A DNA stretch of 64,000 nucleotides from Viridothelium virens (taxonomy: Eukaryota > Ascomycota > Dothideomycetes > Trypetheliales > Trypetheliaceae), in the NCBI GenBank assembly GCA_010094025.1, contig ML991845.1, positions 1-64,000 of the forward strand, written 5' to 3'. The translations under genes were made by a program, and so were the position numbers. The notes below the pieces were generated by a model, which was not told the DNA's origin, searched no databases, and worked only from the letters and a program-made list of their open reading frames with translations. How positions within the stretch are numbered: the stretch's first letter is position 1; every line of letters starts with the position of its first letter. This document shows positions 32,182-42,949 of the stretch, in pieces.

Positions 32182-33336
32182 GTGGCTGGGGACTGGGCCC
32201 TACTTTGCTTTGAAGTGGACTGGAGGACTGGTTTTCCTAACATATGACGAACTCACTTCGGCGAAGACTGCAACGAACATTGACTAATTGGAAGAGGGGG
32301 CAAGGGTTCAAATCGGGCGACCGATCGAACCCGGCGAGGGGATAGAGGAAACGATTGCACACGACCACGGCCTTGCTCATTCTTTTCCTTGTCTTTCTTA
32401 TCCACGCAAACGACAGACACGTATACGATATCGACGGACAAAATTACTTCTCTTAATTGGTAATCAGGTACATGCGGGCAGGCTCACTCGGGAATCGGGT
32501 TGTCATTCTATGGCGTTATGAAGGGATGGTAGGCACGGGCTTATAGAACAGTGGCCTTCATTCGGCTGTGTTGTTAATACTGTCGGATGGCGCAAGCTAT
32601 GGGAAAATAAAGGGGCGAAAAAAACATGAAGAAGAGAGGAGTTGCTTGATAATGGGGTTGATGCGTTTGGCCGATCTCTGCCAGCTGGAGAAGGTCATGC
32701 GAGGATTTCGAGGGTAAAGGGCTTGCGAGGTTGTTACCATGTTATTGTGGGTTTTCATCGGGTGGCTATTGATGTCGATATTTTCGTTGATGTTATTGCC
32801 ATCGCTGCATGCTGGATGTAGCCTGAGATGATGCTAAGTAGAATAGTGGAAGCTTTCAGATAGCCAAAATGCAATGATGTATTATACGTCAGCCCCGAAT
32901 TACGTCCGCCTACACGGAGTGAGCTCAGACAGCAGGCTACTGATGCTGGAACAAAAGAGTAGGTATTGCAGGGAAAGGCGAGTTACGGTTGATGCAGGAG
33001 TACCATATGCACCTAAATCTCCCATTCCTATGCTGTAAATACAATGAGCTATATGCTAAACCTCCTGTGACGCCACATTAATGCATGAAGCGCCAATTCG
33101 TCCTAGATGTACGTTTCGATAGACTGCTCCAAGTACGAAACTCCAAGTAGATGCTCGATACTCCATAGCAGCCACACGAAGCCAGCTCCTGTAGTCGTAA
33201 CCTACAATTCTATTGGACGCCAGAAATCTTACGAAATACATCACATAACTTCTCGTTTCGGAAGACCTAGTCGGCCTTCATCTCCAGCTCCCTCCTCCTC
33301 AGCTCACCCTCCAAACTTTCCTTCTTGACTCCTCTC
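32182..33336. other. Convergent intergenic region
   Basis: Lies between the 3' ends of the unknown gene and CAC1. No supported gene and no obvious repeat. Confidence 0.5.
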
Positions 33337-35334
33337 TCAAAGCACCACCCACCTCTTTTCTCTCGCTCCCACCCTCGCCGCACATTCATTCAGCGTATCA
33401 CGCAGGACGGCCGCCGCAAACTTCGGGAAGCGCGCCTTGAGCGAGTCCAGAATCTCCTTCTTTGTCATCATGCTCCCTTGTACGTGTGCCTTGAACTCAG
33501 CTAGCTCCTCGCCTCCGAGAAGGCGTTTGGGCGGTGGGTTCGCCGCGCCAGATTTCTTTGCGGGGTTGGTGGTGGAAGGTAGATGGGCGTTCGAGGCTAA
33601 GGTGGTGGAGGGAGGAAGGTTGATGGAGCTCTGTGGCCGAGCTTGGAGAGGGAAGCGTGGAGGTTGCATTATTGCGTCTGTTGCGTGTACACCGTTGGCC
33701 AGTGTCTGAAGGTCTGGATTCATGGATGGAGTGGGCGTAGGATCCCAGTATGTGGTTGAGAAGGGATCGATTGGGTGGCTGGTATCTGTTTGCTGTTAGT
33801 TCTGCGCCTTTAGTCGGTTGATTTGAATGACCTACTGATTAGGAGGCCCATGCGGTACTCTTTGAGGTCTGCTGAGTGCTCATCTTTCTCGAGTCGCGTG
33901 AGCCTGCCATCTTGATCCACCCAGCACAAACTCGTAGATAGCGGCTGCAAGTCGCCATTCATTAGCTTTCTCTTGACTTTCACACCGTCTACAATGCCTT
34001 CATCGTCGATCAAATCCTCCACCTCATCGGGACCATCGACGCTCTCCGCGTCATCTTCACCCTCCGATTCTATGTCTTCGCTTTCTTCTGGTTCCTCCCA
34101 TTCTGCTTCAGAATCATAGTTGTAATCAGTATCCCCACGCACGTGGAGGAAAGGGTTCCGGCTAATCTTCCGGAGCGTTCTTGGAGAGGTGATCTTGGTA
34201 TAAGTACCAGAATAAGGTGGCCTCACATCTTCATGGAACTTGAGGTGCTTCACTGGAACAGTCTCAAGTAGATGTAGTGGGTTTTGAACTGTTGCAAGGT
34301 CTTGGACTGAGGTGAGGTCGATGGGATTGGTAAAGGTACCTTGGATTTGAGCAATGAGGTCTCTCATAGATAATAGCGTGTTTGATTCTGGGACCGAAGT
34401 GGAGTCTGAGAATTGGGTCTTCAGACTTGGAACGTCTAAGTCAATTGCGTCGTCTTGTTCCAAAGCAAGCACCTTCTCCAGCTCTTCCAATTTACGGGTC
34501 CTGTCGGCGGAATCACGCGCAGGTCTGGAAAGGGGTGCTAATATGGTGTACGAAGCAGGCTGGAATGGCAAAAAGTTCTTGCGGTACTCCGATAATTCAT
34601 GCTTCGAGGGTGTCATCGGTTGCAAATGTTGGTCTTCACCTTCTTTGCCTGGCTTCGGGGGGCTCAATGCCTGGTTCGAAGACTCCGTGACAGGAGCGAC
34701 AGTTGGATTGGTTTTTGCCGTCGACGTTTTGGTGAAGAAAGTGCTTAACCTCAATTGTGACTTGCATAAATTAGCCCTGTCCGAAAGGTATGACCATCAC
34801 TTGACTTACCCTCTCTTTCTTCAGGCGTTCTTCTTCCTTTTGTTGCTTCCCCAATTCCTTCTCCCTGTTTTTAGCCTCTTTCTCCTCATTTTTGATCCTA
34901 CGCTCCTCGTCCTTGATCCTTTTTTCCTCTTCTCTCTTGGCCTTCTGTTCGGCTCTCTCTCTGTCTTTGGTCTCCTTCTCTATTCTTCTCTGCTCTTTCT
35001 CTTCAGTAGTAAGCTTCCGCCTCTTTTTCGGAGGTGCATCACCAGCAGAATTGCCAGCTACAACAGGTCCAGTGATATCGCCCGAAACGGATGTGCTGGT
35101 GCTAGGTGCCTCAGATACTTGCCGTAAGGGACCACTACTCATAGGAGGAGTGCCAGAGTGTGATGATAGTGGTGTCAGTGAAGAGACTGTAGAGGCATTG
35201 CCACTCTCCAGAGAGCCTACGTGTCTCTGAGGCGTCATGAGGTTCATGCTGTTCTCGTCTGTTGGCAGCGGGCGTTTGCGTGGAGTGTTCTGGCTTGCTA
35301 GAGCCTCGACAGACATTGTTGCAATTATAGACAT
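33337..35334 (-). CDS. CAC1: Chromatin assembly factor 1 large subunit (p150/Cac1)
   Basis: Three exons (35334-34810, 34760-33836 and 33785-33337; introns 49 and 50 nt) give 632 residues. CAF-1 deposits H3-H4 on replicating DNA; this subunit binds PCNA and H3-H4. The N-terminus is disordered, followed by a KER region of alternating Lys/Glu/Arg (from KKRRKLTTEEKEQRR through KKER) that forms a long DNA-binding helix. Exon 2 begins SQLRLSTFFTK, a PIP-box-like motif. It then has LKFHEDVRPPYSGTYTK and the acidic YDSEAEWEEPEE block with an ED-rich run, which is the histone-binding CAF1A signature. The C-terminus (AHVQGSMMTKKEILDSLKARFP) fits the winged-helix domain. The gene is divergent from spo11 across 270 bp containing MCB-like sites, consistent with S-phase expression. 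Confidence 0.93.
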
Positions 35335-35604
35335 TTGCTAATAGGAAGGAAAGGTAGACCTCAGTCAATTTTATACCGACATTTAGCTTTTGGAAAGGGA
35401 AGTTATGAAGGTGTTTTTCATGACGTGGGGGTAGGAAGCGTGAAAGTGGAAGACGCGAGGGACGCGTATCGCGTTTTGGGTTTAGCTTAACCGGGCCTAT
35501 ACCTTCCAGTGCTTCCTTGAAGCGGGATGCTCCGATAAATCTACACCGGCGAGAAAACATGAGAGCAAAGCGCGTGCTTTCGTGCTACGGTGACCTCCAG
35601 AGCC
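35335..35604. promoter_or_regulatory. Shared CAC1/spo11 promoter with MCB-like cluster
   Basis: In this 270-bp divergent promoter, ACGCGA (35453-35458), ACGCGT (35462-35467) and TCGCGT (35469-35474, reverse of ACGCGA) occur within 22 bp. ACGCGT is the MluI cell-cycle box bound by MBF in yeasts. Regulation by MBF here is an inference. Confidence 0.55.
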
Positions 35605-37387
35605 ATGGACGTCTCCGGCCTGGATGATATGCTTCTGGACGAAAGCTCGATGGAAGGCTCATCCCAGGAGTCACTCACTGGCCGATTCGAAGATTTATTC
35701 GCCAGTCACAATAAGGGATTCCTCCCCATCGTAGATCCTCTCCCATCAGCAGACGAGAGTCTCGCTATCAGTGAGGTGCCGTCTCCTCATAATCCAGTGT
35801 CATCTAAACTGGATTCTACGTCCACCATACTGCCTAAATCCAGCGAGCGAGCTTCGCAGGTGACAAAAGATAGGTACCTCTCTGAATTTTCCATAGTAAC
35901 TCCTGCACTTCTCTAAAAACAAAAAAAAATGGTAGGTACTATGTGATTACGAAGATAGAGTCCATTTTTGAGGGTGTTGTGGATGCGCTACTTGACTACG
36001 AAGAGAGAATGATTCTTAGTATGTGTTCGAGGAAAAATCTATCAAGAAGCGGTTCGAGGAATGACATGCACGATCCGGAGTCCAAACTAGACGGCAGCAA
36101 AGAGATATCTTTTCCGGGAAGGACAGCTCAAGAAGCTTGGCGGTTCAGTAAGCTGTTCTGGTGATTGAATAGTGCACTACGTCTCCAGCCTCTGACTGAG
36201 TTCCAATTCAGCTGTCGTTTTTAGAATCCTAGAGATGGTGCATGATGCACTTGTCAACAACATCCTCATCACTAAGAGGTACACTCTCAGTAGCGGACAT
36301 TTTTACTTCTCACATTCTTCATGTGATGCTCTGACTGGGATCCAGGGATATTTATTACCATGACCCGAATCTCTTCACGAAACAGGAGATCGTCGATCGT
36401 TACGTGGACGATATTGCATACACATTCGAAGTGCCTCGCTCTTTGCTTAATGTGGTTCGTTCATGGTCTCACTCCGACAGTCCGATGTTTGTCATCTAAT
36501 CCTTTTCACAGAGAGCCACAGCAAAAGGCCTCGTGGCCGGCAGGTTTGAACTGCATAAGCGCGACGGCTCAATCATTGCCGGTAGTACTGAAAAGGAAGT
36601 ATGTCTTTCAACAATCCTGGGAACCTTTGCGGACCTCTTCTTTTACTCATCCGTTCTCCAAGGGTTACTTAGTACCTCACCCAAAGGACATCTCCCACGC
36701 CTGTGTGGAAGCCGCTGAATGGATTCTGGTGGTCGAGAAAGAGGTAACGACACGGGCAACGAACGGTTACACCCATGCATTTTCAAGCTTACTAGACCAG
36801 GCTACATTCTGTTCGATCGTCAATTCCCATCCAGGCCAATCTCTACTTTCCAAAGGCATCATTATCACGGTAATCTTACACACATTGCATGCAATCGCAA
36901 TAACGTCTAACAACAGTCCGAGCAGGGCAAAGGTTATCCAGACATTGCTACAAGAGCTTTTCTGCGGGCTTTAGTCGTACCGTCGACCTGGAATCTGTTC
37001 AGCAGTCCAAAATCATATGCGTTGGTCGATTATGATCCTGATGGGCTGGCTATCTTGTCAACATACAAACACGGATCTCGAGCGCTCCCACATGAGAACA
37101 TGGATATCGCAATCGGGACCATTGAATGGCTTGGGCTGAACAGCTCGCAAGCTATCGCTGATAGAGAAGTCGTCGATTATCAGCAAGGCCTTGTCACTCT
37201 GTCAGACAGAGACCGACGCAGAGCAAACCAACTGTTAGACGATGCGCCCTTCCGAGAAGCCGGCCCGGAGAGAGCTTGGAGAAGGGAGTTGCAGGTGATG
37301 CTTGTGCTGAACATGAAAGCAGAGATGCAAATCTGCGACAGCGACGTCAAGGGCTTGTCGAGGTGGCTTGAGGTACACCTGTCGTAG
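35605..37387 (+). CDS. spo11: Meiotic double-strand-break protein Spo11
   Basis: Spo11 is the topoisomerase-VI-A-like transesterase that starts meiotic recombination. I derived eight exons: 35605-35873, 35936-36147, 36212-36278, 36346-36454, 36512-36598, 36663-36743, 36801-36869 and 36926-37387. All phases agree, giving 451 residues. The first intron could shift slightly, and intron 4 has an atypical 5' site (GTTCGT). The winged-helix part holds RILEMVHDALVNNILITKRDIYYHDPNLF; the second Tyr of IYY is the expected catalytic residue. TAKGLVAGRFEL follows. The Toprim part includes the VVEKE motif, then GKGYPDIATRAFLRAL and VDYDPDGLAIL, with metal-binding acidic residues. No in-frame stop or frameshift appears, so the organism probably retains meiotic capacity. 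Confidence 0.93.
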
Positions 37388-37764
37388 AGGATGATCAGTC
37401 CAAACAGAGGCCATATGCAGCCAGGTCCGCAGCGATGGGAAAGCAGGCTGAATAACAACCTGGCTGCTGGGACTCATGTCGCAAAGTAACGCATAAGCCA
37501 GTGTTTGCTTTTTCAGAATTTAGTTCGAAACGTCGTGGCTAAAGGTTCACTTGTGCTGCTTGCATTACGATTAGTTACAAGCTAAAACGAAGCTACTTGA
37601 AATTGACGGGCGTTGAGTGGACGAGGTGGGATGTGCCTTGCAGTGCTGTCGCCCAGAAGGTGAGCGTGCAGGTGACCCGGAAATCTTGCGGCATGGTCGA
37701 TGGTGTGCCAACTCACCACTGCATGCGTCTCTCCGTCAAGCTTGTCGACGATGTGAGCCGGAAA
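37388..37764. other. Intergenic between spo11 and the next gene
   Basis: The frame of the downstream gene is open back to 37597 but lacks an ATG before 37765, so this is probably leader sequence. Confidence 0.4.
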
Positions 37765-39048
37765 ATGGCCACCGAGGACCAACGGAGCTCAAGTTCATCA
37801 ATTCGTGCGCAATTACTTGATGGCGACATTCGCAATGGAATTGACACAGAGACCGACCTAAATGCAAATCCGAGCAGTGGAAAGCCCCGCCGCAGTGCAC
37901 ACGTTGAGAAGCATAGGCACTCTCTTCCCACTAATGCCCAACTAAATAGCTTGTGGCAGGACAACAACTTGAAGCCTCCTTCTGATGACCAGAATACCGG
38001 GAATTCTGCAGCTCATCGAGCGACTGCGTTACGGCAGCTTACGGGCACGCCTCTAAGAGGACGAGTCCGACATCGCTCAGTTGCCTCGACCGGTACTCGC
38101 ACATCACTATCCTCCCAACCTGTCCTCGTTCGTACATATTCTGGAAGTCGTTCACGGCCTTCTTCTCAAGCACGTCCTCAGCCTGAATTGCCTGAAGGCG
38201 CAATGGGCAAAGACGCAAAGTTTCTTCCGGCCGATTCGTTTGCATTCGATGGTATACTCAGAGCCATTGAGCCTGATGTGAAGGATACCATTGATGCTAT
38301 TGCTCAGATCTATTCCAGAACAAATCTCAGTTTGGCAGATGAATACGGAGCACACAAGCCGCCTCAGGGAGAGATCACTGGAGGCAGTCGAACGAGACAG
38401 GCCCCACTTCCGCAGAGACCGGGCGGGAATGAGAGCACTCTTTCGGTAGTCCCGGAGGCCTCGTCAAGTAGCGAGCGACTATCAGACCATGCAGGTGTGT
38501 CGAAAAAGAGCAGTCCAAGCAGCGTTGCATCGGGGCAGAAGCGGAAAAGTGCGTATGGGGCTTTGATGGATGTCATGTCTGGATCACCTCCTAGAGACAC
38601 GACACCACATAGCGCTACCAAAAAAGCAACGGATCAGGATCCGCCTTCTGAAGCAGCTGTCCGAACTTCTGCACTGCTTTCCAATGTGCGAATATCACAA
38701 CCTGGCCTGGCCCTGCACTCAAGATCTGGTACATATTCTGGCACTCCAAGCATACATTCGAGAAGAAGTTCTATAGGACTTGCGATGGGCCGGTCTAGCT
38801 CGGAGAACCAAAGTGTAAGTGCTCAGGCAACGCTTGACTTGACTTCGATGGCCATCGAGGGCGCTCCCTCCCGACCTTCAAGTCAGTACGAGGTACATAT
38901 CGGAACGCCCAGTAGTACCTCTTCTGGTGTCTGGCTTCCATGGTTGAAAGCGAAAGGCGAGAGCAGTCAGAGCGCAGAGCGTGTACTGAAAACTCTTCTT
39001 CACAGGACACGATCGGACTCAGCGCAGGACGCTGCTGGCCTTGGCTAG
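37765..39048 (+). CDS. Disordered fungal protein of unknown function
   Basis: An intronless frame of 427 residues from the ATG at 37765. Most of it is Ser/Thr/Arg-rich and disordered. One short segment looks ordered and probably conserved: FAFDGILRAIEPDVKDTIDA, running on to LSLADEYGAHKPPQGEI (roughly residues 160-205). The C-terminus has a small hydrophobic patch, GVWLPWLKAKGE, near residue 395. No signal peptide, transmembrane helix or catalytic motif is visible. Repeated R-x-x-S sites would suit kinase regulation, but this is only compositional. No function is proposed. Confidence 0.7.
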   Translation: MATEDQRSSSSSIRAQLLDGDIRNGIDTETDLNANPSSGKPRRSAHVEKHRHSLPTNAQLNSLWQDNNLKPPSDDQNTGNSAAHRATALRQLTGTPLRGRVRHRSVASTGTRTSLSSQPVLVRTYSGSRSRPSSQARPQPELPEGAMGKDAKFLPADSFAFDGILRAIEPDVKDTIDAIAQIYSRTNLSLADEYGAHKPPQGEITGGSRTRQAPLPQRPGGNESTLSVVPEASSSSERLSDHAGVSKKSSPSSVASGQKRKSAYGALMDVMSGSPPRDTTPHSATKKATDQDPPSEAAVRTSALLSNVRISQPGLALHSRSGTYSGTPSIHSRRSSIGLAMGRSSSENQSVSAQATLDLTSMAIEGAPSRPSSQYEVHIGTPSSTSSGVWLPWLKAKGESSQSAERVLKTLLHRTRSDSAQDAAGLG

Positions 39049-40372
39049 CGCCTAGTATAGGCGCTCTTTGTTCATACATCCATATCATACACGAGATACC
39101 CTTTTAGGTGTTTGGGCTTGGATTATTTCATTCGTATCACAAAACGTATTTCTCTTGCCCGTCGTTCGTTTTCGCTGGGCTTGTACTTCAATATACAAGA
39201 TTGAAAATATCGGAACGAAGCCTTGGAGCTTTGTGTGACTCCTTGCAGATGATTATGGCAAAGACAGCTTCAAGCGGAGCGAAGATAGAATTCGTTAGGT
39301 GGAGACTACACTCTTCGTTGGTCATTGTGGGAACTAAAGGAGAGCTTTCCCGGAACGAGCCTCTGTGGGAATCGGAGCCCACCAGGGTCATGATTGCACG
39401 AGGTTCAAAAGCTGCTTCGAATCTCATTTGGAGGCGTTGGTGATGATTGCTATCGAGTCAACGAGCGTACAGACGATTCACCAAAGCCAACGGAGAGCAG
39501 AAGGGGCCGTGGGCTGAAGTCCTGAATGCCTGAGCTATACTCATTTACGCAAGACCTGAGTTCTTTATAAAAACACATTATTCCTGCCAAGGCAATAATC
39601 GGGTGGAAAGCGCTTTCACCTGGTACATTTCCTTGCGAACATCATAGTGTGGGGGGTTGGGAGCGCACGTGGGCTTAGTCTCTTACCGGGTGTCAAGGCT
39701 GGAATCGTCCGATTACTGATCCATAGAAAATACTTTCTAGAAAGACAGAATACCCAAGAAAAAGCGTGGGATATCTCTGGCTGAGGAATGCGAGTGGGGG
39801 AGGGGTACTCCACTGGTTTTGTTGGCTCTTCCCTTGGTGGTGGCGTGGCGTTAGGGGTCGGAGCTTTGCGGGAGAAGCATTCTCGGCTAGTCATCCCTCA
39901 AAACCCTCCAGCTCGACACCAGCCTCAAAGTCTTCCCATGCGAGATTACTTTCACAATAACTCGTATTGGTGACTTAGCCATTGCTCGAACAAATGCAAG
40001 TTTCGAATGCAATTTGAGTGCATGTTCAACCCGAGACCACATCATGTTCGCAAGTAGCTAACTCTGCTGTACCACCGCGCCAGGCGTCACTGAGGTAAAG
40101 CCAGTGCAAGGGGGCGCTCGCCCTACGGACAATTTTCTTTCGTCATGTATTTCTGAGGTATAATCCTTCCGCCCGTCAGCCACACTAGGGTAGCAGGGGC
40201 ACTTCTGCACGCTGTTTCTGGAGCGGCTGAGAAGGGCAGGGGCTGGTTCGTATGGAAGGGACCGATTCAGCTGCTATGCAACCTTGACCACCCTCTTCAA
40301 TCCCGTCCAAAAGATGTCACTTTCTTTATTCTGTGCGTCTACCTTCCTTTGCCTTTTTCTTCTTGCCCCACC
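39049..40372. other. Intergenic, no supported gene
   Basis: Small overlapping ORFs only. A mild pyrimidine-rich leader precedes the GT8 start at 40373. Nothing recognised. Confidence 0.45.
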
Positions 40373-41482
40373 ATGGGATTAGAGATGTCATCGCGATCTT
40401 TGTCGCCAAGCACACTTCTTGGTTCCAAGCCGTTCATTACCGCCCTTGCTTTCCTTATCTGCATAGCCTTCTTTTTCGCCTCACCATTACCTTCACGACT
40501 CGGTGACACCCGCACGAGTCTGTTGAGCTTCAGTAGCAATACTCCAGCTACATTGCCAGCTTCGAAATACGCATACGCGACGTTCCTGACAGGAACAGTG
40601 GCCAATGCCACCGACGAAGACTATAGCCATGACAACTACTTTGTTGCTACCCGAATACTCTGCTACCAACTCCTCCACGCGCCAGAGACTCGGACCAACT
40701 GGTCGATACCTTTCCTCGTTCTAGTTACCGAGGATGTTCCGCAGGCCAAACAGGATCGGCTGGCGGAAGACGGAGCCATCGTCCTGCCCGTCGAATACAT
40801 CCGCCAAGACTGGATCCACGCCATGCACGGCCACTGGCAAGACGTCCTGACGAAGCTCCGCATGTGGGAGCTCACGCAATACGAGCGCATTCTCTTCCTC
40901 GACGTCGACACCATCCTCACCCGCCCTCTCGACGCCATCTTCGACGATCCCGCCGCCTCCTCCCCATCCATCCCCACCTCCAACGCCAACGCCGTCGCGC
41001 CCGACGAATCGCCCCTACCCGCCTCCTACACCTTCGCCGGCGTCCCCGAAATGAACCACGACCACGGCTACCCGCCCAGCGACGCACACCACGACTTCCC
41101 CAACGTCAACTACCTCAACGCGGGCTTCTTCGTCTTCGCCCCGAGCCCCGCCGTCTTCGCGTACTACCTGTCCGTCCTTGCCATTCCCGAGCGCTTCGAC
41201 TCGCAGTTCCCGGAGCAGAATCTGTTCAACTACGCGCACCGGCGCGAGGGGAACATGCCCTGGAAGGCGCTGGATCCCACGTGGAATATTCACTATCCGA
41301 ATATGGCGGATTTGGAGGGCGGGGTCGCGAGTCTGCATGATAAGTGGTGGGCGCCCGAGCATCCGGAGATGGAGCCGTTCTTTCGGAGCTTGAGGTGGAG
41401 GATGGAGGGATTTTATGAGGGGGTGGATGCGGTGGGGAGGGTGAGGGGAGGGCATGTCTCGAGGCATCGGATCAATGGATGA
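40373..41482 (+). CDS. GT8-family glycosyltransferase, type II membrane protein
   Basis: An intronless gene of 369 residues. A short cytoplasmic N-terminus is followed by one hydrophobic anchor (about 20-39), then a lumenal glycosyltransferase domain starting KYAYATFLTG. The DxD metal/nucleotide-sugar motif is in RILFLDVDT (Asp177-Asp179), after KLRMWELTQYERI. NYLNAGFFVFAPSP and FPEQNLFNYAHR are typical later motifs of the glycogenin/GT8 fold. It probably acts in the Golgi on glycans or lipids. Donor and acceptor cannot be told from sequence. Codon use is very GC-rich from about 40,800 to 41,250. The frame continues upstream to a TTG at 40349 without an ATG, so 40373 is taken as the start. 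Confidence 0.88.
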   Translation: MGLEMSSRSLSPSTLLGSKPFITALAFLICIAFFFASPLPSRLGDTRTSLLSFSSNTPATLPASKYAYATFLTGTVANATDEDYSHDNYFVATRILCYQLLHAPETRTNWSIPFLVLVTEDVPQAKQDRLAEDGAIVLPVEYIRQDWIHAMHGHWQDVLTKLRMWELTQYERILFLDVDTILTRPLDAIFDDPAASSPSIPTSNANAVAPDESPLPASYTFAGVPEMNHDHGYPPSDAHHDFPNVNYLNAGFFVFAPSPAVFAYYLSVLAIPERFDSQFPEQNLFNYAHRREGNMPWKALDPTWNIHYPNMADLEGGVASLHDKWWAPEHPEMEPFFRSLRWRMEGFYEGVDAVGRVRGGHVSRHRING

Positions 41483-42196
41483 CCTTTTAAAGAAAAGAAA
41501 GGGGGAAGAAAAAAAGGGAGATGTACTGGAGGGTTTTCAGCGAGTTGCGTTTCGTGTTGGGTGGGAAATGGGATGGACTTTGACTAAAGATGGCGTTTCA
41601 TATGAATGGGGAATGGGATAAAGAGCCCGGCGTTGCTGTGACATTGTGAAGCGTCATTTATGGAATTTAGGATGGCATTATGATACCACTATCACGACTG
41701 GGCTTTTTAATATTCTGATGGAATTGTTCTAGACTACTCGTGGGCGTACTGACTAGAATGGATCAAAATTCAAAAAGAGTTCTACCAACATTCAATTCTT
41801 GCTCTCGTAACAGTTTCGAGCATTGGGGGGTGCCCTGACTGGAAATTGATATAATGTCATTTCAACTTTATTGTTATGACAATGTTGGCCCACATTAAGG
41901 CGGTGTGAGCATGGGCCAACATTGTCATAACAGTAAAGTTGAAATAGCATTATATCAATTTCCAGTCAGGGCACCCCCCAGCCGCCGTAAGGTCATTTGA
42001 AGCCCAGCCTCATCGTCATCGGCAAAGTTGCGCCCGCTCGGGTAAGCTACCCCATATTTTTCACTTTCCAGCTCTCGGACCCACATTATTTCATTCACTT
42101 CTTCTCCAACCTCTTCACATTCTTTCCTTCACTTCTTCTCCAACCACCTCGCATTCTTTCCTCGAGCCAATTCTAGTATCCAAATACTCGAAAACA
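41483..42196. other. Intergenic carrying the hairpin
   Basis: Apart from the hairpin at 41825-41979, no feature. The final 120 bp hold a duplicated pyrimidine-rich segment (two copies of cttcttctccaacc...cattctttcct) just before the WW gene, probably in its leader. Confidence 0.5.
41825..41979. repeat. 155-bp near-perfect hairpin (inverted repeat)
   Basis: Two 68-bp arms (41825-41892 and 41912-41979) match at 65 of 68 positions around a 19-nt loop. The ends are GGGGGGTGCCCTGACTGG and its complement. Flanking bases show no clear target duplication. It lies between the GT8 and WW genes. It could be a foldback-type MITE or a source of hairpin RNA. Confidence 0.9.
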
Positions 42197-42949
42197 ATGG
42201 CTACAGACGAATATCCCGCGGGCCCTCCTCTCCCAGACGAAGCGCCTCCTGACGACGGCTGGACGAACCACTGGGACCCCAACACGCGAGCCTGGTATTT
42301 TCACAACCACTTCACCGGCGTCAGCACCTGGGACAACCCCCGCATCCCCGAAGCCAGCGACTCCTACGGACCACCCAGCAGCACCATTTTCTCTGGCCCC
42401 GAAGCCACCAGCTTCTACGAACCATCCAGCAGCACGATCCCCCCCGCCCCCGGTACCTCCTCCGCCCACCTCTCCAGTACCTCTTACCCCAGCGAGCCTC
42501 CTCCAGCCACCGGCGGCTACAACCCAAAGATCCACGGCGACTACGATCCCAACGCTGAGTACGCGCGTGCCTACAACGACGACGAGACAACCACTGTCGG
42601 CGCCGACACGAGCCCCGGCGCCTTCTCTTCCACTACCGCTGCTGCCATCGCCGACTCGGAGGGCACCGAGGAGGCCGCGCAGTACCTTGCGAGCGCGCAC
42701 TTCAATCGGTTCACGGGGCGATTCCAGGACGCGAAGAATGTCAATCCGGAGCGTCATAGCGACGAGGCGAAAGCGAAGCGCCAGCTCAATGCTTTCTACG
42801 ATGCGGATGCGCAGGCGAATAGCCATGATGGGAAGAGCTTGAAGGCGGAGAGGCAGGGGAAGAAGTTGACGAGGCAGGAGGTGAGGGCCTATAATGAGAA
42901 GAGGAAGAAGCGCAAGGAGGAGAAGCGTAGGGCCTTCTTCAGGGATTGA
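42197..42949 (+). CDS. WW-domain protein
   Basis: An intronless gene of 250 residues. One WW domain near the N-terminus (about 20-50) reads DGWTNHWDPNTRAWYFHNHF, followed by TGVSTWDNPRIP. It has the two signature Trp residues and the terminal Pro, so it should bind proline-rich ligands. A Pro/Ser/Thr-rich linker follows. The conserved C-terminal part contains AAQYLASAHFNRFTGRFQ and ends in a strongly basic helix (LTRQEVRAYNEKRKKRKEEK), suggesting nuclear or RNA-associated function. That is an inference from composition. Splicing factors with WW domains are one possibility, but the protein has no FF or RRM domain. Confidence 0.85.
   Translation: MATDEYPAGPPLPDEAPPDDGWTNHWDPNTRAWYFHNHFTGVSTWDNPRIPEASDSYGPPSSTIFSGPEATSFYEPSSSTIPPAPGTSSAHLSSTSYPSEPPPATGGYNPKIHGDYDPNAEYARAYNDDETTTVGADTSPGAFSSTTAAAIADSEGTEEAAQYLASAHFNRFTGRFQDAKNVNPERHSDEAKAKRQLNAFYDADAQANSHDGKSLKAERQGKKLTRQEVRAYNEKRKKRKEEKRRAFFRD

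Noticed and set aside
31165-32243. Two antisense ORFs of 279 and 301 residues opposite the unknown gene
   Set aside because: Arg/Ala/Pro-rich low-complexity shadows of GC-rich coding sequence, with no domain or start context.
32300-32330. tRNA B-box-like 'ggttcaaatc'
   Set aside because: No A box or cloverleaf arms at the right distance.
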